A stretch of DNA of 64,000 nt from Phoma sp. XZ068 (lineage: Eukaryota; Ascomycota; Dothideomycetes; Pleosporales; Didymellaceae), in contig RBKR01000001.1 of NCBI GenBank assembly GCA_004835665.1, forward strand, positions 3,038,001 through 3,102,000, given 5' to 3'. A model generated the notes under the pieces. That model did no database searches. It worked only from the letters and a program-made list of their open reading frames with translations, and was not told the origin of the DNA. Shown one piece after another: positions 34,801-45,196 of this stretch. Position 1 is the first letter of the stretch. Each line of letters begins with the position of its first letter. A program made the position numbers and the translations under genes.

Positions 34801-36208
34801 CTTCCTTTTTAAAGGCCCACCAGGTAAGCAAGCAAGGCCATGCGTCTGACTATGCCATCACTAACAACCACCAGGTACAGGTAAGACGACGACCGCTCAG
34901 AAGATGGGCAAGGTCTTCTACGATATGGGCTTGCTTAGCCAAGCAAAGGTCGTGGAATGCTCAGCTACCGATTTGATTGGGGAATACGTTGGCCACACAG
35001 GGCCAAAGGTACAAAAGCAGATGGAGTCAGCGATGGGTAAAGTGCTCTTCATCGACGAAGCGTACCGTCTGGCCGAGGGTGGGTTCGCTACCGAAGCGAT
35101 GGATGAATTGGTCGACTGTATGACAAAACCCAAATTTGCGCAGAAACTAATCATCATCCTCGCGGGCTACGATAAAGATATCGATCGACTCATGAGCATG
35201 AATCCAGGATTAACGAGTCGCTTCCCGGAGGCAATCGTTTTCAAGCACATGACGCCTGCGACCTGCCTGGAGCTGCTGGTGAAGGTTCTAAATGAGCTGA
35301 AGAAAAAGAAGAAGGCACCGTTGGATCTTTCGGTCATCACTCTAGCCTCTGACCACCTAGAGCGCCTCATACTTGATTTCTTCACCGCGCTCTCTGAATT
35401 GGACTCTTGGGGTAACGCACGCGATGTCAAGTCGATTGCCAAGAGCATTTTCGGCAAGCTTATATCGACGGCCACTCATCCAGTTACCTCACTCGTTCTG
35501 ACCGAAGACATCATTGTCAGAGTCATGCAGAGCACGCTTGTAGAGCGCTCTCGCCGTAACGAAGTGGTCGGCACATCTCGTTTCCAGAATCTACCCCTGA
35601 ACATGGCGAAACATCAGCAACTGCAACCTCAAGAGCCGCCAAAAGCAGCAACCCCCAAGTTCTCAACTGAGGCTGCGCCGCCAACAGTTGACGCTGCGCC
35701 ACCGCCCATGGCGAAGGCTGAGAAGCAAGAGCTGCAGATCATTGAGCCCGAAGTTTCAAGGCCAGAAAAGCTCAGCGAAGACCCGTTGGACAGCATTTTC
35801 AAGGCAAAACGAGATGCCGGTGTGTCTGATGAGGTATGGGAGCAACTTGAGCGTGACAAGCATGCTTTAGTTGCAAAAGAACGCGCGTATAAACACCGGC
35901 AAGAAGAGAAGCGACAAGAGGAGCAGCAAATAAGGGAATTGATACAGGCTGAGAAAGCTGCAGAGGATGAAGAACGACGATTGCTCGAACAGAAGAGGAT
36001 TGCGGCTGAGCTAGAGCGAAGGCGTAAGGATGCGGAGCTGGCTGCTATTGAAGAGGAGCGTGCGAAGGAGAGGGAAGTTCAAAAGAAAATCCAGATGTTG
36101 GGTCCTTGCCCAATGGGATACCGTTGGATCAAGAGCAGCGGGGGATACAGGTGTGCAGGGGGAAGCCATTGGCTTAGCGATGCAGACGTACACAGGGTAG
36201 CACTATGA
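28883..36208 (+). CDS. SF1 helicase - NFX1-type finger - triple AAA+ (CbxX/CfxQ) protein, 2,332 aa
   Basis: Exons are join(28883..30350, 30455..31894, 31975..32311, 32358..34039, 34086..34823, 34875..36208); every junction keeps frame. Residues 1-480 have no motif I recognise. A UPF1-like SF1 helicase follows: Walker A GPPGTGKS (~487), VEEAGE in place of DEAA (~750), LIGDHKQL (~774), AKQHRMRPE, NYQGEESD (~971), VMLSRARN (~1000). A Cys/His segment resembling NFX1 fingers lies at ~1070-1130, then a coiled coil. Three AAA+ domains carry Walker A GNPGTGKTT (~1336), GSPGTGKTT (~1614), GPPGTGKTT (~1885), each with a Walker B hhIDEAY. A Glu/Arg coiled coil and a C-terminal module (GPCPMGYRWIKSSGGYRCAGG) end it. 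Related helicases (ZNFX1 in animals, Hrr1 and SAD-3 in fungi) act in RNA silencing or antiviral sensing; a role here is inference. Confidence 0.88.
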
Positions 36209-37144
36209 GGGGGAAGTGCGAAGAACACAACGATAATCTTGGGTTTAAGGAAATTAAGACTTATGCAGATCCTCAAATAATCATCAACGCACTGTCCCTT
36301 TCTTTGCAACCACACACAGTATAAGGGGGGCGCCTGAGGGGATGGGAAGCGCGCGGATGCCCTCAGACGATCATAGAATATACTTTCGTTATTTATCATG
36401 CGGTAAACAACGCAATACTTACACAGGGCAGGGTTCTCCACGAATGAGCTTGTTGACAGAGTTGTCCCTCACACTCCAGGGCAGAAATCTATGTCAGACT
36501 TGACTGGCTCAGCAGAACGTTCTATCATCTTTGATAAATTGATCAGCACCTCGTATTTCCAATACGGGCAGGCAACTCCCTTGTACAGTATTGTTTCTTG
36601 GGGTTTGAAATCCATTTGGGTGTTGAGGTTCGTGAAGGACCGAAATCAATATGAAGTTGGTCCGAAGTCTTCGCAGTGCGGGCCAATCACATCAAGCCGG
36701 AAGAACGGGCGCAAGGCTGATATGCTGACGAACGCGCTGACAATGCGCCCGGGAGCGGGAGTGCTGCACATCCGGGGCGGCTGCTTACCCTGCATCGCTT
36801 ACAAACTCTGGCAAACTTCATTTCACGCGCGATTGCGTTGCGGTTGCGGCTTGGACGCTGACGCTTTTCGTGAACAATGTAGGCACACTAGTTCCATGAC
36901 ATGGTTGCGTGATTCCGCACTTATCAAGAAAGTTTTCTTTGTTTCGTCCGTGTAGCAGCGCGATCGGTACGTCTGAGGTCGTGGTACCTGCGCAGCGGTA
37001 GGTATATGAGTACTTTCATACCCACCATTTCTGTCACTCCACAACGTCTTCCAGCGATCACTTCGAGATACCCCTGGCTTTTTCCTTGATTACGCCCCTT
37101 TCCAGAAAAATATAGGTTTGCATCACACTCACACTTCCTCTACC
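36209..37144. other. Intergenic region
   Basis: 936 bp between the helicase-AAA+ gene and the FAD oxidoreductase. The first 250 bp are 3' UTR-like. A CCAAT box lies at 36683-36687 and may belong to the downstream promoter. A 154-codon open frame at 36491-36955 has no domain and no coding bias that I can recognise. Confidence 0.45.
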
Positions 37145-38404
37145 ATGGCGGAACAACGCAACATCGTCGTGCTCGGCGCGTCTGCCGCAGGCCTCCAGAG
37201 CACGCACTACATCCTGAAGCACATCGTGCCTACACTTAAGCAGAACAAGAAGGAAGCCAAGTATCATGTCTACCTGATCAACCCCTCCTCAGACTTCTGG
37301 TTCCGAGTAGCATCGCCTCGAGTTGCAGCTTCAACCAGCCGCATGTCTTCGGAGTCGATCTTGCTTGACATCCGCCCGGGGCTCAAGCAGTACAAAGACG
37401 ACATCACCTTTGTCGAGGCAACAGCTACTGGCCTCAGCGAGGCTACTCGCGCAGTCACTTACCGCCGCGCCGGCGCCACAAGCGAAGAAACCCTGCCTTA
37501 CCACGCCCTGATCATCGCAACGGGCAGCAGAACCTACCACGACGCCTTCTCCATGAGCACCGACACCCAGACAACCCTCAACTCGATCAAGTTCACCAAC
37601 GAGAAAGTACGCACCGCTAAGGATATCATCATCGTAGGCGGCGGCCCCACAGCCGTCGAGTTCGCAGGCGAAGTCGCAGAGACCAGAAACGGCAAGCCCG
37701 GCTACTTCAGCAAAGTCACCAGGAAGACAAACATCACCCTCATCACCGCCGCAGACCAACTGCTTCCCGCTCTCCGCCCGGCCATCGGCAAAATCGCAGA
37801 AGCAAAGCTCAAAGCCCTCGGCGTAGACGTCGTCTACAAGCAGCGCGTCGTCGACACGCAAACCTCCCCGGACGGCCGCACCGTCATCTCCCTCGCCAAG
37901 GGCGACAGACTAGAAGCAGACCTCTACGTCCCCGCCTACGGCGTCGAGCCCAACTCCTCTTTCCTCCCCGCACACCTCCTCGACGAGAAGAACTACCTCA
38001 AAACCAACGCCTCCACCCTCCGTGTCGACGCCGCCGGGCCCCGCGTCTACGCCGTCGGCGATGTGGCCGATTACTCGCGCAATTCAATCCTCGACATCAT
38101 CAGCTCGTTCCCCGCGCTCTTCGTCAATCTCAAGCGCGACTTGCTCGCGTACAACGAGATGCTGCCGGACGCGAAGCCGAAGGGGCAGGATCGCTTGTAT
38201 GTGCGGGATGACCGGGAGATGATGATTGTGCCGATTGGGTCTGGTGGCGGCGTGGGTGCGGTGATGGGGTGGAAGGTGCCGAGCTGGTTTGTGTGGTTGC
38301 TTAAGGGGAGGGACTTCATGCTGGGGATGTCGGGGAAGCCGATGATGATTGGGGATAGTGTGAAGAAGGAGTTTGTGTGGAAGAAGGAGGAGGCTTCTAT
38401 TTGA
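37145..38404 (+). CDS. AIF/AMID (FSP1)-like FAD-dependent NAD(P)H oxidoreductase
   Basis: Flavoprotein of the pyridine nucleotide-disulphide reductase fold, in the group of AIFM2/FSP1-type NAD(P)H:quinone reductases. Single exon, 419 aa. The FAD dinucleotide motif is NIVVLGASAAGLQS (residues ~6-19). The NAD(P) motif is IIIVGGGPTAVEFAGE (~160-175). The second FAD contact is VYAVGDVADYS (~302-312). The C-terminus has a hydrophobic stretch (VPSWFVWLLKGRDFML) that could associate with a membrane. No mitochondrial presequence is obvious. The ATG is in good context (TACCATGG). The gene is convergent with ETF beta; only 155 bp lie between the stops. Confidence 0.9.
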   Translation: MAEQRNIVVLGASAAGLQSTHYILKHIVPTLKQNKKEAKYHVYLINPSSDFWFRVASPRVAASTSRMSSESILLDIRPGLKQYKDDITFVEATATGLSEATRAVTYRRAGATSEETLPYHALIIATGSRTYHDAFSMSTDTQTTLNSIKFTNEKVRTAKDIIIVGGGPTAVEFAGEVAETRNGKPGYFSKVTRKTNITLITAADQLLPALRPAIGKIAEAKLKALGVDVVYKQRVVDTQTSPDGRTVISLAKGDRLEADLYVPAYGVEPNSSFLPAHLLDEKNYLKTNASTLRVDAAGPRVYAVGDVADYSRNSILDIISSFPALFVNLKRDLLAYNEMLPDAKPKGQDRLYVRDDREMMIVPIGSGGGVGAVMGWKVPSWFVWLLKGRDFMLGMSGKPMMIGDSVKKEFVWKKEEASI

Positions 38405-38559
38405 GTGGGGTCTATCGTTCGATCGGGTTGATTTGTCGTGTGGTGTTTTATACCTCTACATTGCTTATATCTCTTATGTTCGTAAAACGTAATGATTTTC
38501 TCAAGACATCGACTTCATTTGAGTCTATAAAACATGCTATACATTGTCCGTCCAGGACT

Positions 38560-39467
38560 CTACAATGCACCAAGCTCCTTCAGCTTGCTAATCATGCCAT
38601 CCACATCATCGACCTTGACACCAGCCTTCCTTGTCGGCGGCTCGGTAACCTTGAGCGTCTTCAGCCTGACCTCGCTATCCAGCCCGTAGTCACCCAGCGT
38701 CTTCTTATCCAGCGTCTTCTTCTTCGCCTTCATGATGTTCGGCAGGCTGGCGTACCTCGGCTCATTCAGCCGCAGATCCGTGGTGATAATCATGGGCAGC
38801 TTCGTCTTCAGCGTCTCCACGCCGCCGTCAACCTCGCGCACAACCGTCACGCTGTCGCCCTCGATCGTGACCTTGCTCGCCTGCGTCGCCTGCGGCCAGT
38901 TCAGCAGCCCCGCGAGCATCTGCCCCGTCTGGCCCGCGTCGTCGTCAATGCTCTGCTTGCCCAGAATAACCAGGTTGCTCTTCTGCTCGTCGACGACCTT
39001 GCGCAGCAACTTTGCGACGCCGAGCGGCTCGAGGGCGTCCTTCTCCTCAACCACAACGTGGATGCCGCGGTCGGCGCCCATGGCCATGGCGGTGCGCAGG
39101 ATGTCCTGGGCTTTTGGGGGTCCGGCGCTGAATGCGACGATTTCCTCGACGGGCGTGGATTTCTTTTCGCGCAGGCGGACGGCTTCTTCGATGGAGAGCT
39201 CGTCGAAGGGGTTCATCGAGTGTTTGACATTGGCGGTTTCGACGGCGGTTTGGGCGCGGTTGACGCGGGGTTTGACCTGGCTGTATTAGCACCGTCATGA
39301 TATTATAAAATACATGAATTGTCCAGAATTGTGCTGATGACGAGTTATGCGGATGTTTAACCACCATGCAATGCTGCAAGTCAAATCTAGACGAATTCTC
39401 AAGGCTCGAGGCTTACCGCGTAGTCAATGACCCGCTTGACGGGCACCAGTATCCTCAGGCCAGACAT
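38560..39467 (-). CDS. Electron transfer flavoprotein subunit beta
   Basis: Mitochondrial matrix partner of acyl-CoA dehydrogenases; with the alpha subunit it passes electrons to ETF-ubiquinone oxidoreductase. Exons are complement(join(38560..39276, 39417..39467)), 255 aa. The first exon encodes MSGLRILVPVKRVIDYA; the 140-nt intron, long for this window, ends in a CAG acceptor and continues VKPRVNRAQTAVETANVKHS. Family hallmarks are MNPFDELSIEEAVRLRE, the AMP-binding region with LVILGKQSIDDDAGQTGQ, and LPMIITTDLRLNEPRYASLP near the C-terminus. As is usual for this subunit, no long presequence is seen. Divergent from the isochorismatase-like gene. Confidence 0.95.
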
Positions 39468-40328
39468 TGTGACGGGTACGCTCTTCTGGGTGCGTGCTGT
39501 GACGGAGGAGGAGCAATTGCTGGAGGAACGGCGCTGGCAAGAGTGGGGATAGCATCGGAGCTCATGTCAAAGGTTAACCGACCTCGGCTTTGCGGCGGCC
39601 TTGGCGCGATGATGTCGCTGCTCGTGCGCGGACCTGTGCCGCGACCGTCAGTTGATAACCACCATGACATCTAGAATAAAATTTAGAGTACGTTCACGCT
39701 GAAACTGCGGATCGATTGTGAATTTCTATCTTGTCAACGACGATGCTTTCTGAGATGACTCCACGTCTCAATACCTATCTGCAGCTTCGATGCCGGCTAT
39801 ACCTGCATCTTGTGAAGACGTCCTGTGCCAATATGAAGCACTCGAGTGGATGCAGATGCGGACATTTCGAACATTCAGCCTTCAAATCAGCTCATAGATA
39901 ATAAGTCTCCAGTAACGGCGAAATATCAAAGGTAGGGATATGAATGTAACCACATACACATCTACACTTCCACCCGACCGACCCGACCTTGTCAAGTTGC
40001 TAGGACTAGGTTCTGTATATACTTCCCATCTCACGATACCATGGCATTTTCCCAATTCGCGGCGTCGAGATAAGTCTCCTGAACATAACGGGCAGAGCGG
40101 AGATACGCACATCTACCCCGCCACGGGAAGGGACCTGGATGTCGTTCCTTATCTGGGATCAGCGCTCATATAGGACGGGATATAAACAGCCTACAATTCC
40201 AGACATCTACTTGTCTAGTTTACACCATCATCTCACCCTCACTCCTGCCACATTCACTCGCCGGCAACAATCCACTTCTATAAGTCTGTAGTACACATCA
40301 AGCCACCCCACCCATCACTACCGCAACC
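39468..40328. promoter_or_regulatory. Divergent intergenic region with a TATA box
   Basis: 861 bp between ETF beta (minus) and the isochorismatase-like gene (plus). TATAAA at 40181-40186 lies about 145 bp before the plus-strand ATG and is followed by a C/A-rich leader. The rest holds no recognised gene. Confidence 0.55.
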
Positions 40329-41282
40329 ATGCCCTCATCCTCTCAATCTCCCAACCGTAAAGCAATAATAGGCACTCCATCAACACCGAATTTCTGGCTC
40401 CACTCCTCCCACTCAGGCTTCGACCTAACCCGCTCATCACCCTCCCCCCGTCTCACCCTCCACTCAACAACATCCCCCATAACCATCGCCTCCTCAACCT
40501 CAGCGTTGATAATAATAGACATGCAGAACTTCTTCCTCTCGCCCTCACTAGGCCACACCACCGACGAGGCAGGCCACACCGCATGTCGCGCGCTGACGAC
40601 TTACGCAATTCCTGCTGCGCGAGCGGCGGGGATAAGGGTAGTGTGGGTGAATTGGGGGCTTGATGATGGAGAGGTGGTTGATTTGCCGGTGGGCGTGAGG
40701 AGGGCTTTTGGGTTTGCTGGTATTCCTGTGTCGGGGGAGGACATCGGTGAAGCGGGCGGAGAAGTCGAAGGAGGAGGAGGTGTACCACTAAACAAGCACG
40801 GAGTACCGCGCTCAGGATCATGCAAAGGCATTGGATCACCCATGGGCCTTATCACCTTAGACAACGGGGAGGAAGTAGATGGAGGTAGATTGCTTGTGCG
40901 AGATTCTTGGAACGCAGATTTATACCCTCCGCTGCGAGCGTTGTACGATGAAGGCGTCAAGTTGGACGTCAGACCGGATGTGTGGATCCATAAGAATCGC
41001 ATGTCTGGGCTTTGGCGCGCGGAGACGGCGTTACAGGTGTTTCTGGAGAAAGAGGGGATTACGACACTGTTGTTTGCGGGCGTGAATACCGATCAGTGTG
41101 TTGGCGGCACGCTGACAGATGCGTTTAGCAAGGGGTACGACTGTATCTTGCTGAGTGACGGGTGTGGCACGAGTAGTCCAGCATTTGCGCAGGAGTGCTG
41201 GGAGTACAACGCTGCGCATACATTTGGGTTTTGCATGAGCTGCGAGGATCTGGCGAGGGGTGTGGAGAACATGGAGAAGTGA
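40329..41282 (+). CDS. Isochorismatase-like cysteine hydrolase
   Basis: Member of the cysteine hydrolase superfamily that includes isochorismatase, nicotinamidase and N-carbamoylsarcosine amidase; the substrate is not predictable. Single exon, 317 aa. The catalytic triad is visible: Asp in ALIIIDMQNFF (~residue 62), Lys in IHKNRMSGL (~222), and Cys in AGVNTDQCVGGT (~257). The ~55-residue N-terminal extension is Ser/Thr-rich. The gene has a TATA box 145 bp upstream and ends 25 bp from the stop codon of the convergent VMS1 gene, so the two 3' UTRs must overlap. Confidence 0.9.
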   Translation: MPSSSQSPNRKAIIGTPSTPNFWLHSSHSGFDLTRSSPSPRLTLHSTTSPITIASSTSALIIIDMQNFFLSPSLGHTTDEAGHTACRALTTYAIPAARAAGIRVVWVNWGLDDGEVVDLPVGVRRAFGFAGIPVSGEDIGEAGGEVEGGGGVPLNKHGVPRSGSCKGIGSPMGLITLDNGEEVDGGRLLVRDSWNADLYPPLRALYDEGVKLDVRPDVWIHKNRMSGLWRAETALQVFLEKEGITTLLFAGVNTDQCVGGTLTDAFSKGYDCILLSDGCGTSSPAFAQECWEYNAAHTFGFCMSCEDLARGVENMEK

Positions 41283-41307
41283 CTTGTGTGTGGTATTGGG
41301 AGATGTG

Positions 41308-43321
41308 CTACCTAGGCCCCTGAGCAAATCTCTTCATGCGCTCTTCTGCTGCGCGCGCTCGCCTCTCCCTTTCGAGTCGTGCTTGGGCTTCTGGTGTGAG
41401 ACCTCGCGCTTGCTCTTCTCGCAGCTCGGCGCCGGTCTTTGCAGGTAATGCACCCAGAGCCTTGCCCTTGCCCAGTCGCTGCGTAGTTCTGGCGGCCTCT
41501 GCTGCTTCGCTCTCCTTCCTTACACGCTCCGTCTCGGCTTTGCGGCGCTCTGCCTCTGCTTTGGACTCAGCGGCCTTTTCAGACTTGTCTTGTGCGTCTC
41601 GCTTGTCTGCTTCGGCTTTTGTCAGAGCAGCTGGAACACCGGCATTGTCCCAGTCCCATGCTGATTCACCGAGCTCGGATCTTGCTACACGGAACGCGTC
41701 GCGGGTCGCTCGGTCGCCGGCAAGGGTGAATGGTGTTCGTGCATCGTCGTTCATAATAGTGGGATCTGCACCGGCCTTGGTGAGAAGCGCAGAGATGATA
41801 GGTGCGGAGTTCAGTGAGGCGGCCAGATGGAGCGGCGTCGGTGTATGATGGTTCTCTGGCAGGAAAGTGAACGTAGGTGGGATCTCATTAGTTTTGAGGT
41901 AGTTGAGTAATGCGGGTACTTTCGAGCGTTTGATCAATGGAATGATTTGAGAGGTGTGGAGACTTGCAGCTTCATCCTCCTTCGACGGTTTCTGAGGCTT
42001 GGGCTTCGCTACAGGCTTCTTCACTACTTCTTCAGGCTGTGGCGCATTGAGCGCTGCAAGCGCTGCTTCATCGATGGTGCTTGTCTTCACCCGTGTAAGC
42101 TCGACGAATGCGCGCATCAGTTCCTTCTGTGTTGCACGGCGTGTGCTAAACGGAAACCCTCGATTTCTCGGGTCGTTCGTGCGGAGCACCTGCCCTTCGT
42201 ATGGTCCAAACAGCGTGCGTCGATTGGTCGCTCCCGTTGCGCGCACGAAGATCAAGTCTGCAGTATCAATCATCGACTTCCAACTCGTCAACAGGTCGCG
42301 GACTTCCTGAATCAACGCGTTTTCATTGTATCGTCGGATCGAAGAACCAGCAGAGTGCGCATTTCCCTTTGCGTTGTCGTTTGCCGATTGCGAACCACCC
42401 TGTTTCCGTCGTGTTGTGTACCGATGGAAGGTCTTGTGCGCAATGACCGTGGCTGATCGCTCGTCTACTCCAGTGTGACTCTTGCCCACCTTCGGCGCCA
42501 GCGCTACAATCATGGCCGCGAAATGTCCACCGCCGATCATACTGAGGAAGTAGTGCGGCCCAACATTCGTCTGTGGAAGCGGTACGCCACCATCTGATGG
42601 TTTGATCTTGGGTGGCTGCATGGGAGCAAGCTGCTTATTTCGTATTGTCTCAACAATGTGTGACTGCTCCTCCTGCTCCGCATTTGTGAGGATGGCACGG
42701 TATATCCCGAGCGACGTGTTTTCAGGCAGCTTTGGGGACGAGAACCACAGCAACGGAGCATTGCCGGGTCCACGCTGCTTCTTCTTGGCCGCAAACTCGT
42801 CGAACTCGGGGTCTGAGATCTTGGCCTGCTTCTTCAGCAACGCGCTCAGCGTCGAGTCTCGCATCCTGCCGTTCTCATCCTCCTCATCCTCATCTGATTC
42901 CGACGACTCCGAGCCGGATATACTCTCATCGAGTTCTCCAATAAGCTTTTCGAATTCTACCTCGCCGACTGGCTTCTGTCCTTTGATCTTCTGCTTCAAG
43001 TTGTACCCGTGCAAGTCCGACCGAACGTGCTTGCGCTGCTCAGCCACGGAAGCGAAGTTCAGCGCGCAGAGGTTACAAGATGTCGCTTTCGATGCGCCGC
43101 CATCTTCGGCGTCCGGCTTCTCCGAGGATTCATCCGCGAGTGCCTGCACTTCTAGCACTGGCGCTGCAACCGGTCGGCCGGACTGATCTTTGTACGTGAG
43201 CGTGTCAAGCAGCTCTTTCGGCAGATCAAACACTGCGGATGTTAGCAGTCGTCCGCGGATCTGGGCACTGACACACACCATACAGCGGTCGCTGCAGCAA
43301 GTCCTCGCCTTTCTGCGCCAT
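41308..43321 (-). CDS. VMS1: VMS1/ANKZF1-type tRNA endonuclease/peptidyl-tRNA hydrolase
   Basis: Ribosome-associated quality control factor that releases stalled nascent chains from 60S subunits and acts with Cdc48/p97. Exons are complement(join(41308..43232, 43279..43321)), 655 aa. The 46-nt intron joins MAQKGEDLLQRPLY to VFDLPKELL. A C2H2 finger lies at ~67-90 (CNLCALNFASVAEQRKH). The VLRF1 release-factor-like domain (~185-365) includes MIGGGHFAAMIVALAPKVG and FHRYTTRRKQGGSQ, the family's GGQ-like catalytic loop with its Gln. Two ankyrin repeats follow (~430-510). The C-terminal helix holds an intact VCP-interacting motif, R-x5-AA-x2-R (RERRARAAEER). All parts expected of a functional VMS1 are present. 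Convergent with the isochorismatase-like gene and divergent from the F-box gene. Confidence 0.95.
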
Positions 43322-43627
43322 TCTGTCTCGGGTTCACGTGGTGGGAGGCTAAGTTGTGGAAATACAGTTGCGCAGGCGGCAGCTCGTGAATTTGGTGGGG
43401 AGTCAAACGACGATGACGTGCAAACAGCCGCGCGCTTATTCTTATCGCGCTTAAGCGCGTCCCACCTCCACCTTCACTGTTGACCAATCTCCCAAATGGT
43501 AGCAATGCGCAGATCTTGCCAACACACGGGAATCTGCGTACGCTGTGACAAACCGCCTCGTTTGCAGCTAATCTGTCAGCCTGAGTAATCTGAAATTATC
43601 TCTGGGCCACATCCACTTTGTCTGATA
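43322..43627. other. Divergent intergenic region VMS1 / F-box
   Basis: 306 bp between the two start codons; must hold both promoters. No TATA box or other motif is convincing. Confidence 0.5.
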
Positions 43628-45157
43628 ATGCAGTGGTCTGACATCTACGCTGATGACTACTGGAATTATGAAGAAGATTCCAACACCATGACAACCGAAA
43701 TATCGCTGGACACACTCCCGGAAGAACTCATCCTCACCATCCTAGACCACCTAGACTACCACACCGCCCTCCCAACCCTCCTCAACCTCACCAAAACATC
43801 CCGCCGTCTGCACCGCCTCACCCTCCCACGCCTCTACCACCAGTTCCCAGGCCGCAACTCCGAGCTCTTCCTCCGCACCATCTCGCACTCCCCCCAGCTC
43901 GCCGCCTACACTAACCACGCCACATGGCGCCGCGAGCCCAAATCCGTGCCCCGCATCGACATGCTCGAAAAGCGCCACATCGTCACGCGCCTCAACGAGC
44001 TCGCGGTACCTCACGGCATTGATCTCGCCGAGGAATTTGCCAAGTTCGGAGCCGACGAGGAGTACTGGTCCATGGAGGTGTTGTTGCTCTTCATGCCGTG
44101 CGTGGAATCAGTCGATGTGCAGGAGACGCGGGTGTGGGATGATCACCACTACTGGTTTAAATCCTCGAGTCCGTTTTTCAATCCGCTGTGCGTTAGTACG
44201 CTCAAGTCTGCAAGGTTGACCGGGTGGCTGAGGATCGAGAATGTGGTGCCGTTGCTTACGATTCCGACGTTAAGGACGCTGGAACTCTCGCACGTGCTGG
44301 TTATGCGGAGGGATGGGTATCGCGTTTTTCAGTGGAGTGTGTGGCCTGTCTCCCGGGTGCTGCCGCCGCGGTCGTCGAATCTGGAGTGTCTTGTGCTGCG
44401 GGAGAGTTATATGGATTTGACGCATTTGCTGCCGGTGATGCGCGGTATCAAAGCGCTCAAGTCGTTCACGTACGATCACAAGTGCGATGAGCCTGTCGAT
44501 GCATCGGTAAGGGTTACGCACATTGACCGTGGGGCGCTGGCGAGCTGTCTGGAGACGCAGCGGGCGTCGTTGCAGGAAGTGCGAATCCGCGATACGCTGG
44601 CGCGCGACTGGTCGAGTGCGACAGATATGATGTTTGGGCCTTTCGATGAAGTGAAAACGGCGAGTACCGAGGAAGTGCATACGATGAGTGCTGAAGCCAC
44701 AGACGCAACAACTCCCCCCTCACCCCCTTCTTTCCCACACCTCCACACCCTCTCCATCGGCCCCTTCGAATCCTTCTACCACCCGCCCCCCACCCTCTCC
44801 GCGCCCTTCCTCCACCTCGCCCACACTCTCCCTCTCCACCTAAAAACACTACGACTACAACTCAGTACAGAATTCACGCGAGACCTCGACAGAATCCTGA
44901 GTGAATTCTCGGTGGCACTTGCGTCTGCGCGGCCTGGGCTGGAGGAAGTGGAGATTGTGGAGTGGGACCCGACGGTGGGGTGGTTTCCGGATGGGATTGT
45001 AGGGCTGCAGAAAGTGTATGGGGATGTGGGGTTGCGGCTGAGTTCGGTGGGGGGTGATGTACGTGAGATCTATGGGGCGGAGCCTATGATTGTGGATGAG
45101 GATGCGGAGCCGGGGTGGGTGGTGGTTACGTATTTGAGGATGGGGAGGGTAGGTTGA
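43628..45157 (+). CDS. F-box protein
   Basis: Likely substrate receptor for an SCF ubiquitin ligase. Single exon, up to 509 aa. The F-box is LDTLPEELILTILDHLDYHTALPTLLNLTKTSRRLHRLTLPRLYH in outline (about residues 27-72), which would bind Skp1. The rest has the Leu-spaced pattern of degenerate leucine-rich repeats (LRTLELSHVL, LECLVLRESYMDL, LHTLSIGPF, LEEVEIVEW), typical of fungal F-box proteins. The start could be 43628 or the second ATG at 43688, which has the better context (CACCATGA). The stop lies 39 bp from that of the convergent diflavin reductase gene. Confidence 0.85.
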   Translation: MQWSDIYADDYWNYEEDSNTMTTEISLDTLPEELILTILDHLDYHTALPTLLNLTKTSRRLHRLTLPRLYHQFPGRNSELFLRTISHSPQLAAYTNHATWRREPKSVPRIDMLEKRHIVTRLNELAVPHGIDLAEEFAKFGADEEYWSMEVLLLFMPCVESVDVQETRVWDDHHYWFKSSSPFFNPLCVSTLKSARLTGWLRIENVVPLLTIPTLRTLELSHVLVMRRDGYRVFQWSVWPVSRVLPPRSSNLECLVLRESYMDLTHLLPVMRGIKALKSFTYDHKCDEPVDASVRVTHIDRGALASCLETQRASLQEVRIRDTLARDWSSATDMMFGPFDEVKTASTEEVHTMSAEATDATTPPSPPSFPHLHTLSIGPFESFYHPPPTLSAPFLHLAHTLPLHLKTLRLQLSTEFTRDLDRILSEFSVALASARPGLEEVEIVEWDPTVGWFPDGIVGLQKVYGDVGLRLSSVGGDVREIYGAEPMIVDEDAEPGWVVVTYLRMGRVG

Positions 45158-45196
45158 GATCATCTATTCTGTGAAGATGCTTGTGACTCTATGTGT

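Noticed and set aside
36491..36955. 154-codon plus-strand ORF
   Set aside because: No domain, no coding bias visible, overlaps a promoter-like region with a CCAAT box.
43233..43281. VMS1 start at 43281
   Set aside because: It falls across a GTGTGT...CAG intron; the upstream exon MAQKGEDLLQRPLY fits the family.
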